A DNA stretch of 64,000 bases from Bradyrhizobium sp. CCGB12 (GTDB lineage Bacteria; Pseudomonadota; Alphaproteobacteria; Rhizobiales; Xanthobacteraceae), in NCBI RefSeq assembly GCF_024199845.1, contig NZ_JANADO010000001.1, positions 2,666,001 to 2,730,000 of the forward strand, in the 5' to 3' direction. This document shows positions 26,797-35,471 of this stretch, piece after piece. The translations under genes and the position numbers were made by a program. The first letter of the stretch is position 1; every line of letters begins with the position of its first letter. Under the pieces are notes generated by a model. That model was not told the origin of the DNA. It saw nothing but the letters and a program-made list of their open reading frames with translations, and made no database searches.

Positions 26797-27030
26797 TCAG
26801 TTCCGCTTCGGGCGCGCCGGGAACGTCACGACGCTGTCTATGTCGCTGGAACCTGATCGCCTACCTTGCTGCTTCACCACTTGCTCTAGCTCAAGAGCTT
26901 CTATTGCGAGCTCATCCGCCAAGCGCCCGAAGAGTTCACGCTTTTGCGGGTCGCTCGCTCGCCTGCTCATAAGAGCCAAATCCGCGGCATCGGCGCGGAG
27001 TTCGTCCAATCTTTTTCTGAGGTCCGCCAT
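26797..27030 (-). CDS. Hypothetical helical protein, 77 residues
   Basis: ATG 27030 (GTG 27039 is an in-frame alternative) gives MADLRKRLDELRADAADLAL followed by more amphipathic helix (LFGRLADELAIEALELEQVV) and a polar tail. Heptad-like leucines suggest a coiled coil. Cytosolic, unknown function; resembles small conserved proteins of Bradyrhizobium. Confidence 0.55.
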   Translation of the reverse strand: MADLRKRLDELRADAADLALMSRRASDPQKRELFGRLADELAIEALELEQVVKQQGRRSGSSDIDSVVTFPARPKRN

Positions 27031-27480
27031 TATCGGCACGTCCTAAACCCGCTCTTCTCGTCGTAGCGGGGTGCAGGTCAACGGTGGAGCATCCTATGGG
27101 TTCTTCGTTAACCCTTCATTAGCCGACAGGCGTCGCGAGGAAGGCCTGACAGCGTGAACCGGCGGGCCCTGGATCGTTATCGGCACAGCCGGCGGCAGGC
27201 GTGTGCCCGGTCGCGTCGGATCTCCGTTGCAGCCTCGCAGCTTCACGCACGTAATGTCCGCCTTCCTGAGCGAATGGAGCATCGCGGCTGATCTTTTGCC
27301 TCTGAAGCGGTTGCTAGCTTACTCACAGCTCGGAGTTCCGTCTGTTCGGTTGGGCACCCTGACGTTCTATTCCGGCCCGGAACTTATCCTTGCGCTGCCA
27401 CTGCCGCGTGACACTGCAACGCCTGTCGGAAGAAACCAGCCGTAAGCACTCGACACAAAGTGTTTGTTTCGCGTGGAGTA
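27031..27480. other. Intergenic region without a supported gene
   Basis: About 450 bases. Short open frames exist on both strands but lack ribosome sites and recognisable products. Together with the ligase remnant that follows, it looks like decayed sequence. Confidence 0.4.
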
Positions 27481-27481
27481 G

Positions 27482-27676
27482 TCAGTAGCGTCCCGGCGTC
27501 CCAAGACGACAGCGATCGTCGTCAGAGCACCTTTTCCTGGCTTCATCGAGCCGAAGCTTGCGCAGCAAGTCGAGCGCGTTCCGCGCAGCGATCGTTGGAT
27601 TCACGAAGTCAAATTCGACGGCTACCGTGCTCAGTTTCACATCGCCAACGGCGACAAAGACAAGTCGACCTACTAA
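27482..27676 (+). pseudogene. Remnant of an ATP-dependent DNA ligase (LigD-type ligase domain)
   Basis: About 64 codons read PFPGFIEPKLAQQVERVPRS and then WIHEVKFDGYRAQFHIANGD before a TAA. EVKFDGYR is nucleotidyltransferase motif I with the adenylated lysine, and FIEPKLA is the usual start of the ligase domain of LigD-like proteins. Everything after motif I is missing, and no start codon or ribosome site precedes the fragment, so it is not functional. Confidence 0.7.
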
Positions 27677-27731
27677 GCGCCGTCCGCTTTCGGTGTTTCC
27701 ATGACTTACGCGGCGGTGCCTGTTCAGATCA

Positions 27732-27745
27732 TTGATCTGGATCAA
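27732..27745 (+). promoter_or_regulatory. FNR/FixK-type box
   Basis: TTGATCTGGATCAA is a perfect palindrome of the form TTGAT-N4-ATCAA recognised by FixK/FnrN/FNR proteins, which activate genes at low oxygen. It lies 72 bases upstream of the HAD phosphatase start, compatible with activation from about -40. Confidence 0.75.
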
Positions 27746-27817
27746 TCGGGCCCTGGACGTGCGCTCACAAATGCGAAGCGCACCTGAACAGCGGGAGGCT
27801 AATCGGAGGATCACCAG

Positions 27818-28852
27818 ATGAGTGAGTGGAAGGGCCTGGCGATACCCAAGCGGTTTGCGTTGGGCACCCTGATCGCGCTTTCGATCACCGTACTTCGTGT
27901 CGGAAGCATCTCTGCGCAGTCGCCAGATCTGCTGCCGTCTTGGAACGACGGCGCGACGAAGACCGCGATCACGGATTTCGTCGGTCGTATCACCAAGGAG
28001 GGAGGGCCGGACTTCGTCCCGCCAGCCGAGCGGATTGCAACGTTCGACAACGACGGCACGCTCTGGTGCGAGCAACCGTTTTACTTCCAGCTTGCTTTCG
28101 CGTTCGATCAGGTGAAGACGCTGGCGCCCAAGCATCCTGAATGGAAGACGCAGCAGCCGTTCAAGGGACTGCTCGCGGGAGACAAGCAGGCGGTTGCTGT
28201 CGCGGGCGAGAAGGGGCTGCTGCAGATCATGGCGGCGACCCACACCGGAATGACGATCGAGGCCTTCTCGAAGTCGGTATTGGAATGGATGGCGAGCGCC
28301 CGGCATCCCAGGTTCGACCGTCCGTACAATAGCCTCGTCTATCAGCCGATGCTGGAGCTCATGGCCTATCTGCGCTCGAATGGCTTCAAGACCTTCATCG
28401 TTTCCGGCGGTGGCGTCGAGTTCATGCGGCCATGGGTGGAGAAGGCCTACGGCATTCCGCCGGAACAGGTGGTGGGCTCCTCCGGTGTCGTGAAGTTCGA
28501 GATGGGAGCCGACGGCAAGCCCGAACTGATGAAGATCGCGAAGGTCGAGTTCATCGACGATGGCCCCGGCAAACCGGTCGGCATCAACCGCTTCATCGGC
28601 CGCCGTCCGATCTTCGCGTTCGGCAATTCGGACGGCGACCTGCAGATGCTGCAGTGGACGACGTCGGGACAGGGGCCGCGCTTCGCCGGCATCGTGCATC
28701 ATACCGATGCCGAGCGCGAATACGCCTACGATCGGCAGTCGAAGATCGGCAAGCTCGACAAGGCCTGGGACGAAGCGAAGGCGAAGGGTTGGACCGTCGT
28801 GGACATGAAGCAGGATTGGAAGACCGTGTTTCCGGACAAGGGAGGAAACTGA
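27818..28852 (+). CDS. Secreted HAD-superfamily phosphatase
   Basis: 344 residues. An N-terminal hydrophobic segment ending near SISAQ is a signal peptide. The HAD nucleophile motif is D77-N-D79-G-T in IATFDNDGTLW; motif II is FIVSGGG and motif IV is FAFGNSDGD. The cap region between resembles phosphoserine-phosphatase-type HADs, and periplasmic members hydrolyse small organic phosphates. It is the first gene behind the FixK-type box and is followed by membrane-transport-type genes on the same strand; a ribosome site (CGGAGGATCACCAG) precedes ATG 27818. Confidence 0.88.
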   Translation: MSEWKGLAIPKRFALGTLIALSITVLRVGSISAQSPDLLPSWNDGATKTAITDFVGRITKEGGPDFVPPAERIATFDNDGTLWCEQPFYFQLAFAFDQVKTLAPKHPEWKTQQPFKGLLAGDKQAVAVAGEKGLLQIMAATHTGMTIEAFSKSVLEWMASARHPRFDRPYNSLVYQPMLELMAYLRSNGFKTFIVSGGGVEFMRPWVEKAYGIPPEQVVGSSGVVKFEMGADGKPELMKIAKVEFIDDGPGKPVGINRFIGRRPIFAFGNSDGDLQMLQWTTSGQGPRFAGIVHHTDAEREYAYDRQSKIGKLDKAWDEAKAKGWTVVDMKQDWKTVFPDKGGN

Positions 28853-28868
28853 GACAGTCGAACGGATC

Positions 28869-28961
28869 ATGGAAGAGCTCGACCGGGCGATTGCGGACAA
28901 CGAGGCGAAGCTCGGGGCGGCCAACAGCGAGACGAGGGCTCCCGCTCGCAACAACGCGTAG
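28869..28961 (+). CDS. Possible 30-residue peptide or gene remnant
   Basis: An ATG-initiated frame reads MEELDRAIADNEAKLGAANS and a short tail before TAG. In the same frame the sequence continues after the stop with LQEFKASIAERQ-like residues interrupted by further stops, so this may be the decayed C-terminus of a coiled-coil protein rather than a real small gene. No ribosome site is present. Confidence 0.25.
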   Translation: MEELDRAIADNEAKLGAANSETRAPARNNA

Positions 28962-29046
28962 ATCGCATAGCAGCCCGCATAAGCGCTGCAGGAGTTCAAG
29001 GCGTCGATCGCCGAACGTCAGTGATCAGGCGCTCGAGAGGAAAGCG

Positions 29047-29292
29047 ATGAGCGGCTATGACATCTTCGCCTGGATCGTGCTGGTCATCCTGATCGCGGTG
29101 ATCGTGCTGGTCGTCTGGCTGATGGGTTCGACGCCCGGTCACGTCGCGCGGCGGCGCGGGCATCCGTGGGCGGACGCCGTCGCCGTTGCAGGCTGGGTGA
29201 CGCTGATCTTCGGCTTCGCGTTATGGCCAGTCGCGCTGATCTGGGCCTATGTGGACGTGCCCGCCCGTCGACCGGAGGAGAACCGGCCATGA
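29047..29292 (+). CDS. DUF3302 (YiaW-like) inner-membrane protein
   Basis: 81 residues with two membrane segments (about 8-27 and 47-67). The loop and second span, RRRGHPWADAVAVAGWVTLI followed by WPVALIWAY, match E. coli YiaW, whose gene also sits next to an HlyD-type adaptor gene (yiaV). ATG 29047 follows GAGAGGAAAGC. The stop overlaps the next gene's ATG by four bases, so both products are probably made together and may form one envelope complex. Confidence 0.85.
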   Translation: MSGYDIFAWIVLVILIAVIVLVVWLMGSTPGHVARRRGHPWADAVAVAGWVTLIFGFALWPVALIWAYVDVPARRPEENRP

Positions 29293-30230
29293 TGATCGCC
29301 CTGATGGCGTTGTACCTGGCGCTGCTGTTCACGCTGGTCTGGCTCGGCATCATCCGATTCAACGCCTTTTGGAAGTCCTCGCCTCTGATCGTGCTGCTGT
29401 TGCTGAACATCGGTCTCTTCATCCCGATGGGGTGGGGCGCTCCGCAAGGGGCGGCCATTGTGGTCCGCAACGCGGTGTCGATCGTGCCGAACGTGGCCGG
29501 CGAGGTGACGGATGTTCCGGTCGCAGCGAACGTACCGCTCAAGGCGGGAGACGTCCTGTTCAAGATCGACCCGACCCCGTACTCGGCTCAGGTCAAAGCC
29601 ATCGACGCGCAGTACAAGCTCGCCAAGACCCGCCTCGGCCAGATGACGCAGCTCTTTGAGCGCGATGCGGGACGGGGCTTCGACGTCGAGCAGCGACAGT
29701 CGGAAGTCGACCAACTTTCGGGACAGCTCGAAAACGCCCAGTGGAATCTCGAAAAGACCGTGGTCCGGGCGCCGTCTGACGGCTACGTCACCAATCTGGC
29801 GCTGCGCAAGGGCGCTCGGGTCGCCAACCTGCCGCTGTCGTCGGTCATGGCCTTCATCGACACGTCGAACACGCTGATCGGCGTCGAAATTGACCAGATC
29901 GACGCGCGCTACATCGTGCCCGGCCAGGAGGTGGAAGTCGCCTTCAAATTCGTGCCGGGCCGCGTCTATGCTGGCACGGTCGAGACGGTCCTGCAGGCTG
30001 TCGCGACCGGCCAGGCGCAGACGTCCGGCACCGCGGTCGAGCCGAAGGCGATCGAGGCCGCTCCCTTCGTGGTCCGGGTGAAGCTAGACGACGAGACCTT
30101 CGCGACGCGGCTGCCCGCCGGGGCGACCGGAACCGCGGCCATCTTCACCGACCACGTCAAGGTCAGCCACGTCATCAGGCGAGTGCTGCTGCGGCAGGTC
30201 GCCATCCTCAACTACATCAACCCATTCTGA
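29289..30230 (+). CDS. HlyD/EmrA-type membrane fusion protein (YiaV-like)
   Basis: 313 residues. Two N-terminal membrane segments (about 3-22 and 30-47) precede the periplasmic adaptor: a lipoyl-like half motif VPNVAGEVTDVPVAANVPLK, GDVLFKIDP, a short coiled-coil hairpin (about 105-160), the second half motif VRAPSDGYVTNLALRKG, and a beta-barrel end. It links an inner-membrane partner to the outer envelope. No matching pump or outer-membrane channel gene is adjacent, so the DUF3302 protein is the only visible partner. Confidence 0.88.
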   Translation: MMIALMALYLALLFTLVWLGIIRFNAFWKSSPLIVLLLLNIGLFIPMGWGAPQGAAIVVRNAVSIVPNVAGEVTDVPVAANVPLKAGDVLFKIDPTPYSAQVKAIDAQYKLAKTRLGQMTQLFERDAGRGFDVEQRQSEVDQLSGQLENAQWNLEKTVVRAPSDGYVTNLALRKGARVANLPLSSVMAFIDTSNTLIGVEIDQIDARYIVPGQEVEVAFKFVPGRVYAGTVETVLQAVATGQAQTSGTAVEPKAIEAAPFVVRVKLDDETFATRLPAGATGTAAIFTDHVKVSHVIRRVLLRQVAILNYINPF

Positions 30231-30284
30231 CCGGAAGAGTAACAATTTATCGCGTGCGAAACCTTGGAAGCTGGAGTTTCCGAC

Positions 30285-31310
30285 ATGGAAACGAGAATAG
30301 GCCTCTACGTTGCGCTGCTGGCCCTTTCGGCAGCGGGCGGCGCGAACGCGCAGTCGATCGGCGATCCCGTCCCTGTCACGGTGGACAATTTCGTCCGTGC
30401 CGAATCCGATCTCTACGCCCGCAATCTGGAAAAGCAGAGCGGTCTTGGAAAGCTGCTCCACCGGCGCCAGCCGGCATCGATCGACGATCAGACGGTCATT
30501 CGACTCAACCGTGACACGCTGTATTCGTCGGCCGTGTTCGATTTGGATGCCGGGCCGGTCACGATCGCGCTTCCGGATGCCGGGAAGCGGTTCATGTCGC
30601 TGCAGGCGATCAGCGAGGACCACTATGCGACGACATATTATGGGACGCAGCCTCGCACGTTCTCCCGCGAAGACGTCGGAACGCGCTATCTCGTCGTGGG
30701 CATACGGACGCTCGTTGATCCGAACGATCCCGCGGACTTCAACGCGGTTCACGACCTGCAGGACGCGATCAAGGTGAGCCAGGAGGGCACGGGCAAGTTC
30801 GAGTTGCCGAACTGGGATCCGGTGAGCCAGAAGAAGATCCGCGATGCGCTGCTGGTTCTGCAGTCCACGGCATCCGACTTCAAGGGCGCTTTTGGTACGA
30901 AGTCCGAGGTGGATCCGGTCCGGCATCTGCTGGGCGCGGCCGCCGCCTGGGGCGGCAACGCGGACAAGGACGCGACCTATCTCAATTTCACGCCGAGCGG
31001 AAACGACGGTTCAACGATCTACGGGCTCACCGTCAAGGACGTGCCCGTCGAAGCCTTCTGGTCGGTGAGCGTCTACAACGCCGACGGCTATTTCGAGAAA
31101 AACGCCTATGGCGCCTATTCCATCAACAATCTGACCGCCCGGAGAAGGGGCGACGGATCGATCGCGATTCAGTTCGGTGGATGCGACGGGAAGATCCCGA
31201 ATTGCCTGCCGATCTCGAAAGGCTGGAACTACACCGTACGCCTCTATCGGCCGAAACCGGAAATCCTAAGCGGCGCGTGGAAATTCCCCGAACCGAAGCC
31301 GGCGAGCTAG
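30285..31310 (+). CDS. Secreted DUF1254/DUF1214 protein (first of two)
   Basis: 341 residues from ATG 30285 with GGAG upstream. Signal peptide LYVALLALSAAGGANAQS; the N-terminal domain contains NRDTLYSSAVFDLDAGPVTI, the hallmark of DUF1254. The C-terminal DUF1214 part contains FWSVSVYNADGYFEKNAYGA and the end WNYTVRLYRPKPEIL. These domains occur together in periplasmic proteins of unknown activity. It follows the HlyD-like gene by 54 bases and precedes a longer paralogue by 11. Confidence 0.85.
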   Translation: METRIGLYVALLALSAAGGANAQSIGDPVPVTVDNFVRAESDLYARNLEKQSGLGKLLHRRQPASIDDQTVIRLNRDTLYSSAVFDLDAGPVTIALPDAGKRFMSLQAISEDHYATTYYGTQPRTFSREDVGTRYLVVGIRTLVDPNDPADFNAVHDLQDAIKVSQEGTGKFELPNWDPVSQKKIRDALLVLQSTASDFKGAFGTKSEVDPVRHLLGAAAAWGGNADKDATYLNFTPSGNDGSTIYGLTVKDVPVEAFWSVSVYNADGYFEKNAYGAYSINNLTARRRGDGSIAIQFGGCDGKIPNCLPISKGWNYTVRLYRPKPEILSGAWKFPEPKPAS

Positions 31311-31321
31311 GAGTGGTCGTC

Positions 31322-32728
31322 ATGAGCAAAGCTCTCATCGTCGCGGCTGCGGTTCTGCTGATGACTGCAGAAACGTGGGCGCAAGGTCCGTCGGCCGAAG
31401 AACTTGCCTCGCGCAACCTCCACCGCCGCGCCGTCGAGGCGATGATTTGGGCCATGCCGGCGGTGAACGCCGATCTGATGCTTCAGGCAATGGAGAAGAG
31501 CACCAAGGCCAAGGTCAACGAGATCGTCTACTGGTCGAAGCCGGTGAACTGGAAGAACCAGACGCTGACGCCCAATCCGGATTCGATCTACTTCATGTCC
31601 TTCTGGAACGTGAAGGACGGGCCAGTTGTCATCGAGATTCCGCCGGCTCAAGGCGGGTCGATCGCCGGAAACATCGTGACCGTCTGGCAGATGCCGCTCG
31701 AAGATGCTGGCCCCGAAGGCGCCGATAAAGGGGAAGGCGGCAAGTACCTGATTTTGCCGCCCGGCCACACGGGGGAGGTGCCGGCGGGCTACATCGTTCT
31801 CCGGTCAGATACGTTCAGTGGTTTTGCGCTGCTGCGATCCAATCTCGCCAGCCATGCCGATGCCGACGTCGCCAAGTCGGTCGCCTATGGCAAGCGGATC
31901 AAGATCTACCCGCTCGCAAACGCGAAGGAGCCGCCGCCGACGAATTTCAGCGATGCGTACGACGTCCTGTTCGATTCCACGATCCCCTATGACGCGCGCT
32001 TCTACCGCAGCCTCGACCGCGTCGTGCAGGCCGAGCCGTGGCTCGATCGGGACCGCGTCATGATCGATCAGCTCCGCTCGATCGGCATCGAGAAGGGCAA
32101 GCCGTTCGATCCGGATCCGAAGACCGTCGCTGTGTTGGTCGATGCGGCGCGGGAAGCCCATGTCCTGCTGTCGCAGCGCTACGATGCTGGCTTTCCCGAG
32201 ATCAATCCCGGCATTCGCTGGTTTCCGGCCGCAATGGCTGAGATGGTGAAGGCGGCCCAGAACGGATACGCCGATCCGAATGCCTATCCCGTCGACGTGC
32301 GCGGCGTTACCTACACGCTCGGCTTCACCGGCATCAAGCGCATTGGTACCGCCCAGTTCTATCTGATGGTCAGCAAGGACAAGGACGGCGTTTCCTTCGA
32401 CGGCAGCGCGACCTATCGCCTGACCGTCCCTGCGAATGCACCCGTCAAGCAGTATTGGTCGGCGACGGTCTACGACCGCGAGACGCACACGCTGGTGCGC
32501 AACATGCCAAGCGCCAGCCGCGCTTCGATCAGTCCAGGCATTCAGAAGAACGCCGACGGCTCCATCGACGTCTTCTTCGGTCCCAAGGCGCCGGACGGCA
32601 AGGAGGCCAACTGGGTGCCGACCGATCCTTCCCGCAAGTTCGAGCTGCTGTTTCGGCTCTACGGGCCGGAGAAGCCGCTGTTCGACCACACGTGGAAGCT
32701 CCCCGACGTCGAGAAGGTTTCGAAGTGA
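31322..32728 (+). CDS. Secreted DUF1254/DUF1214 protein (second of two)
   Basis: 468 residues from ATG 31322. Signal peptide KALIVAAAVLLMTAETWAQ. DUF1254 features: MPAVNADLMLQAM, then NPDSIYFMSFWNVKDGPVVI; DUF1214 features: QYWSATVYDRETHTLVRNMP and FELLFRLYGPEKPLFDHTWK. It is a diverged, longer paralogue of the protein encoded just upstream, so the pair probably arose by duplication. Last gene of the presumed FixK-controlled run. Confidence 0.87.
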   Translation: MSKALIVAAAVLLMTAETWAQGPSAEELASRNLHRRAVEAMIWAMPAVNADLMLQAMEKSTKAKVNEIVYWSKPVNWKNQTLTPNPDSIYFMSFWNVKDGPVVIEIPPAQGGSIAGNIVTVWQMPLEDAGPEGADKGEGGKYLILPPGHTGEVPAGYIVLRSDTFSGFALLRSNLASHADADVAKSVAYGKRIKIYPLANAKEPPPTNFSDAYDVLFDSTIPYDARFYRSLDRVVQAEPWLDRDRVMIDQLRSIGIEKGKPFDPDPKTVAVLVDAAREAHVLLSQRYDAGFPEINPGIRWFPAAMAEMVKAAQNGYADPNAYPVDVRGVTYTLGFTGIKRIGTAQFYLMVSKDKDGVSFDGSATYRLTVPANAPVKQYWSATVYDRETHTLVRNMPSASRASISPGIQKNADGSIDVFFGPKAPDGKEANWVPTDPSRKFELLFRLYGPEKPLFDHTWKLPDVEKVSK

Positions 32729-32879
32729 AGTGCGATCGAGGGGCGAGTATCGAAGGCGCCGATCTTCCCGGCCGCGCCGGAGCCGGGCAGGGACTTCGAC
32801 CCGACCCCCTTCCGCATCCCGCGCAACGTCTCCAAGGAATTCCGACGCCGCGCCGATCTGCTCAATTTCGACATCAAGC

Positions 32880-33069
32880 TCCACACGCGGTATCTATGCG
32901 ACGGTGCTGCTCGATGCCGGATGGACCCCCCGACATGGTCGCTAGGCGTCTCGGCGACGACCCGGCGGTCGTCATGCGCAATTACGTCAAGCGGAAGCGC
33001 AGCACCGAGGCGCAGGAGAAGATGAGGTCGACGCTCACCGCGCTTGCGGCGGGCTTCCTGAAGCCGTAG
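32880..33069 (+). pseudogene. Tyrosine recombinase (phage-type integrase) C-terminal remnant, frameshifted
   Basis: The pieces IYATVLLDAGWTP and PDMVARRLGDDPAVVMRNYV lie in two frames, broken at a run of six C near 32926-32931. Together they match the end of a site-specific tyrosine recombinase (leucine-rich helix, then GDDPAVVMRNY in place of the usual GH....T..Y). The fragment ends 91 bases before tRNA-Ser, a standard integration target. Sequence 32740-32880, just upstream, reads GRDFDPTPFRIPRNVSKEF-like residues that I cannot place. Confidence 0.65.
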
Positions 33070-33160
33070 AGACGCCTTTGTCCCCAAACTGTCCCTAAAC
33101 CAAGGACTGTTCGCATTGCGTTCATCGCGGCCAGCCGCTAAGTGACTGATCTTGCGAACT

Positions 33161-33250
33161 GGAAGGGTGGCCGAGTGGTTTAAGGCACCGGTCTTGAAAA
33201 CCGGCGTGCCCGCAAGGGTACCGTGGGTTCGAATCCCACCCCTTCCGCCA
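33161..33250 (+). tRNA. tRNA-Ser (anticodon TGA)
   Basis: 90 bases including an encoded CCA. Acceptor stem GGAAGGG / CCCTTCC with discriminator G, anticodon loop CTTGAAA giving TGA, a long variable arm (GTGCCCGCAAGGGTACC) typical of serine tRNA, and the T loop GGTTCGAATCC. Confidence 0.97.
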
Positions 33251-33491
33251 GTCAAGGCCAAAAAGCCAATATTTTCAATATTTAGCGGTTCCGACTCACC
33301 AAAAGCGACTCACCAGATCACACGGGGCTAGTCCGTTTCGGCGCAAAGCGCGGATCAATCGGTCGTTCTCAAACGGTCGAGAATGATCCAGTTAGGAACT
33401 TACCCGCACACCTGCACTTCCACTCGACCTCCGAGAGAGCTTAAACTGAGGCGCTACTCGGTCGCGAAATTGCATTCTTCTAAGGGGGAAC

Positions 33492-35267
33492 ATGAAGCTC
33501 GTTCAATTTAGGGTGCAAAACTATCGGAATATCTTGGATTCGGGCTTAATTGACGTGGGGAAGGTGACCGCCTTTGTAGGTCAGAATGAAGCCGGCAAAA
33601 GCAACCTGTTTGAAGCACTTTATTGCATCAACCCCATCACGCCGGAGGCATACAAACCCGACGAAGATTGGCCCGTTGACCAATGGGACGGGCGTGCAAC
33701 GGCAGATGGCAAGGAGGTGTGCTCGGCGGAGTTTGCGCTGAGCGCGGCCGAAATACAGGACGTATTCACCTTCGCCGCACCGCCAGCACCACCGCCTGCC
33801 GATGCACCAGAAGGCGCCCCCAAGGCGACTGCGCCCGCACCCATTCCTCTACCCGAGGCCGCTGCGGTGATCGCATGTCGCGCCTACGGTGGCGAAACTA
33901 CACACCAGATGTGCGCCGATGGCGCGGAGAAACTTGACCCCGCCAAACTCATGAAATGGATGGCGGAAAAGCTACCAAAATTTGTGCTTGTCCGCGAATA
34001 CGATATGTCCGGCGAGCAAATCGAACTCGACCAGTTGCGGCAGAGGTTGTCCAACGCTGGCAACAACCGTCAATCGTTATCAAACGACGATCAGACGATT
34101 CTCATTATTCTCGACCTTGCGGCGATCAACTTGGACGAGTTTATCACCAAGGGGAAATCGGCGGAGGGGCGCACTGTTCGATCGTTCGACAAACGTTCGG
34201 CATCAGCTTACTTGACGAAGCAATTTAAGAAACTTTGGACACAGAAGGATGTGCGCTTCGACATTGAGGTGGATGGCAGCACTCTAAACATTTTTGTCGA
34301 GGATCAAGAGATTGGCATGCCCGTGCGCCTCAAGCGCCGGTCTACTGGGTTCCGTTGGTACGTCTCCTTCGCTTGGAAGTTCACGCACGCGACGCGAGGG
34401 GAATTCAAAGACTGTATCTTATTGCTCGAGGAGCCGGGCGTCCACTTGCACTACAGCGGCCAAAAAGACCTTCTGGATACGTTCGAGAACCTCTCGAAAG
34501 ATAACACCATACTCTACACTACCCACCTCGCATCAATGGTGGACCTCGCCAATCCCGAACGCGTGCGGATCGTCGAAAGCCGCAACCACCACCTCGGCAT
34601 TACACAAGGTGTCGTTAGCTCTTCGCGTGGACCTATGGCGGTCATCGAGCGTTCGCTTGGTCTAACGGGCGGTCTGAGCGGCATGTTGGGCAATCGTCAG
34701 GTCCTCATTGTCGAGGGCGGGACCGATGCGCTAATTTTGCAAAAGCTGTCCGGGCTCCTATCCAAAAATGGAAAGGGACTATCCGATCACGTGTTCCCCT
34801 GGCCCGCGCAGACCGCATCGAAAACACCAATGTACGCGGCTTTTGCAATTGGGCAGAAATGGGACGCTGGCGTGCTCTTGGATAGCGATCCAGAAGGCAA
34901 CACTGCGAGAGAAAAAATCAAGACTCAGTACCTCGATAAGCTGGCCGAAGATCAACAGACCCGCTTTCGCGTTTTCATGCTCGCCAAAGCCGCAGGCATC
35001 AAAAAGACCAACGCGGCGATCGAGGACATATTTCCCGACGAGTTCTATGTCGAGTGTACCAATGCCGCCTTCGGCGTCGCAATCAGCATAGACGATCTTC
35101 CGCAAGACGGGTCGGACATGATAACCAAACGCGTCGAGCAGGTACTAAAAACCCGTTACGACCATAAAGCCCTCGATAAGGACGTGTGTTTGCGCAAATG
35201 CTCCGCAAATTTGACCAATGGAATGAGGTGGACGATCTGCCGGGCGACACCGCCGCACGTGCGGTAG
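33492..35267 (+). CDS. OLD-family ATPase/TOPRIM nuclease, C-terminus frameshifted
   Basis: 591 residues as read. N-terminal ABC-like ATPase: Walker A GQNEAGKS (30-37), a long Pro/Ala linker (PPAPPPADAPEGAP), signature-like region, Walker B ILLLEEPGVHLH and switch YTTHLASMVD. C-terminal TOPRIM: VLIVEGGTDALIL and GVLLDSDPEG with the metal-binding DxD. This is the OLD (overcoming lysogenisation defect) architecture, often anti-phage. No UvrD-like partner gene is adjacent, so it would be a stand-alone class 1 type. After 35186 the frame changes: a two-base duplication in GTGTGT yields a spurious tail, whereas the alternative frame reads VFAQMLRKFDQWNEV and continues to TAA at 35306-35308. ATG 33492 follows AAGGGGGAAC. 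Confidence 0.85.
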   Translation: MKLVQFRVQNYRNILDSGLIDVGKVTAFVGQNEAGKSNLFEALYCINPITPEAYKPDEDWPVDQWDGRATADGKEVCSAEFALSAAEIQDVFTFAAPPAPPPADAPEGAPKATAPAPIPLPEAAAVIACRAYGGETTHQMCADGAEKLDPAKLMKWMAEKLPKFVLVREYDMSGEQIELDQLRQRLSNAGNNRQSLSNDDQTILIILDLAAINLDEFITKGKSAEGRTVRSFDKRSASAYLTKQFKKLWTQKDVRFDIEVDGSTLNIFVEDQEIGMPVRLKRRSTGFRWYVSFAWKFTHATRGEFKDCILLLEEPGVHLHYSGQKDLLDTFENLSKDNTILYTTHLASMVDLANPERVRIVESRNHHLGITQGVVSSSRGPMAVIERSLGLTGGLSGMLGNRQVLIVEGGTDALILQKLSGLLSKNGKGLSDHVFPWPAQTASKTPMYAAFAIGQKWDAGVLLDSDPEGNTAREKIKTQYLDKLAEDQQTRFRVFMLAKAAGIKKTNAAIEDIFPDEFYVECTNAAFGVAISIDDLPQDGSDMITKRVEQVLKTRYDHKALDKDVCLRKCSANLTNGMRWTICRATPPHVR

Positions 35268-35471
35268 AGTTATTCGCCACGATCAATCGGACATTCGCTG
35301 GGGGCTAAATCCGACCAATCACCCATCGGCGCAACGGTGCAGATGGTGAGTGTTGTGGCGAATCGACGATTTCTCACAACACTCGCGTCACCTAATTTCA
35401 ATCGTTTACACAGCGAACGCGGCGGATGATGTTTCCGCATCTTCGGCTCCGCGATTTCAGGAGGGGATACT

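Noticed and set aside
32659..33261. Minus-strand frame across the tRNA-Ser gene
   Set aside because: It translates the antisense of the tRNA (GGIRTHGTLAGTPVFKTGAL), a well-known annotation artefact.
33251..33491. Search for a second attachment site or promoter after tRNA-Ser
   Set aside because: Short repeated GACTCACC words occur, but nothing long enough to call an attachment repeat.
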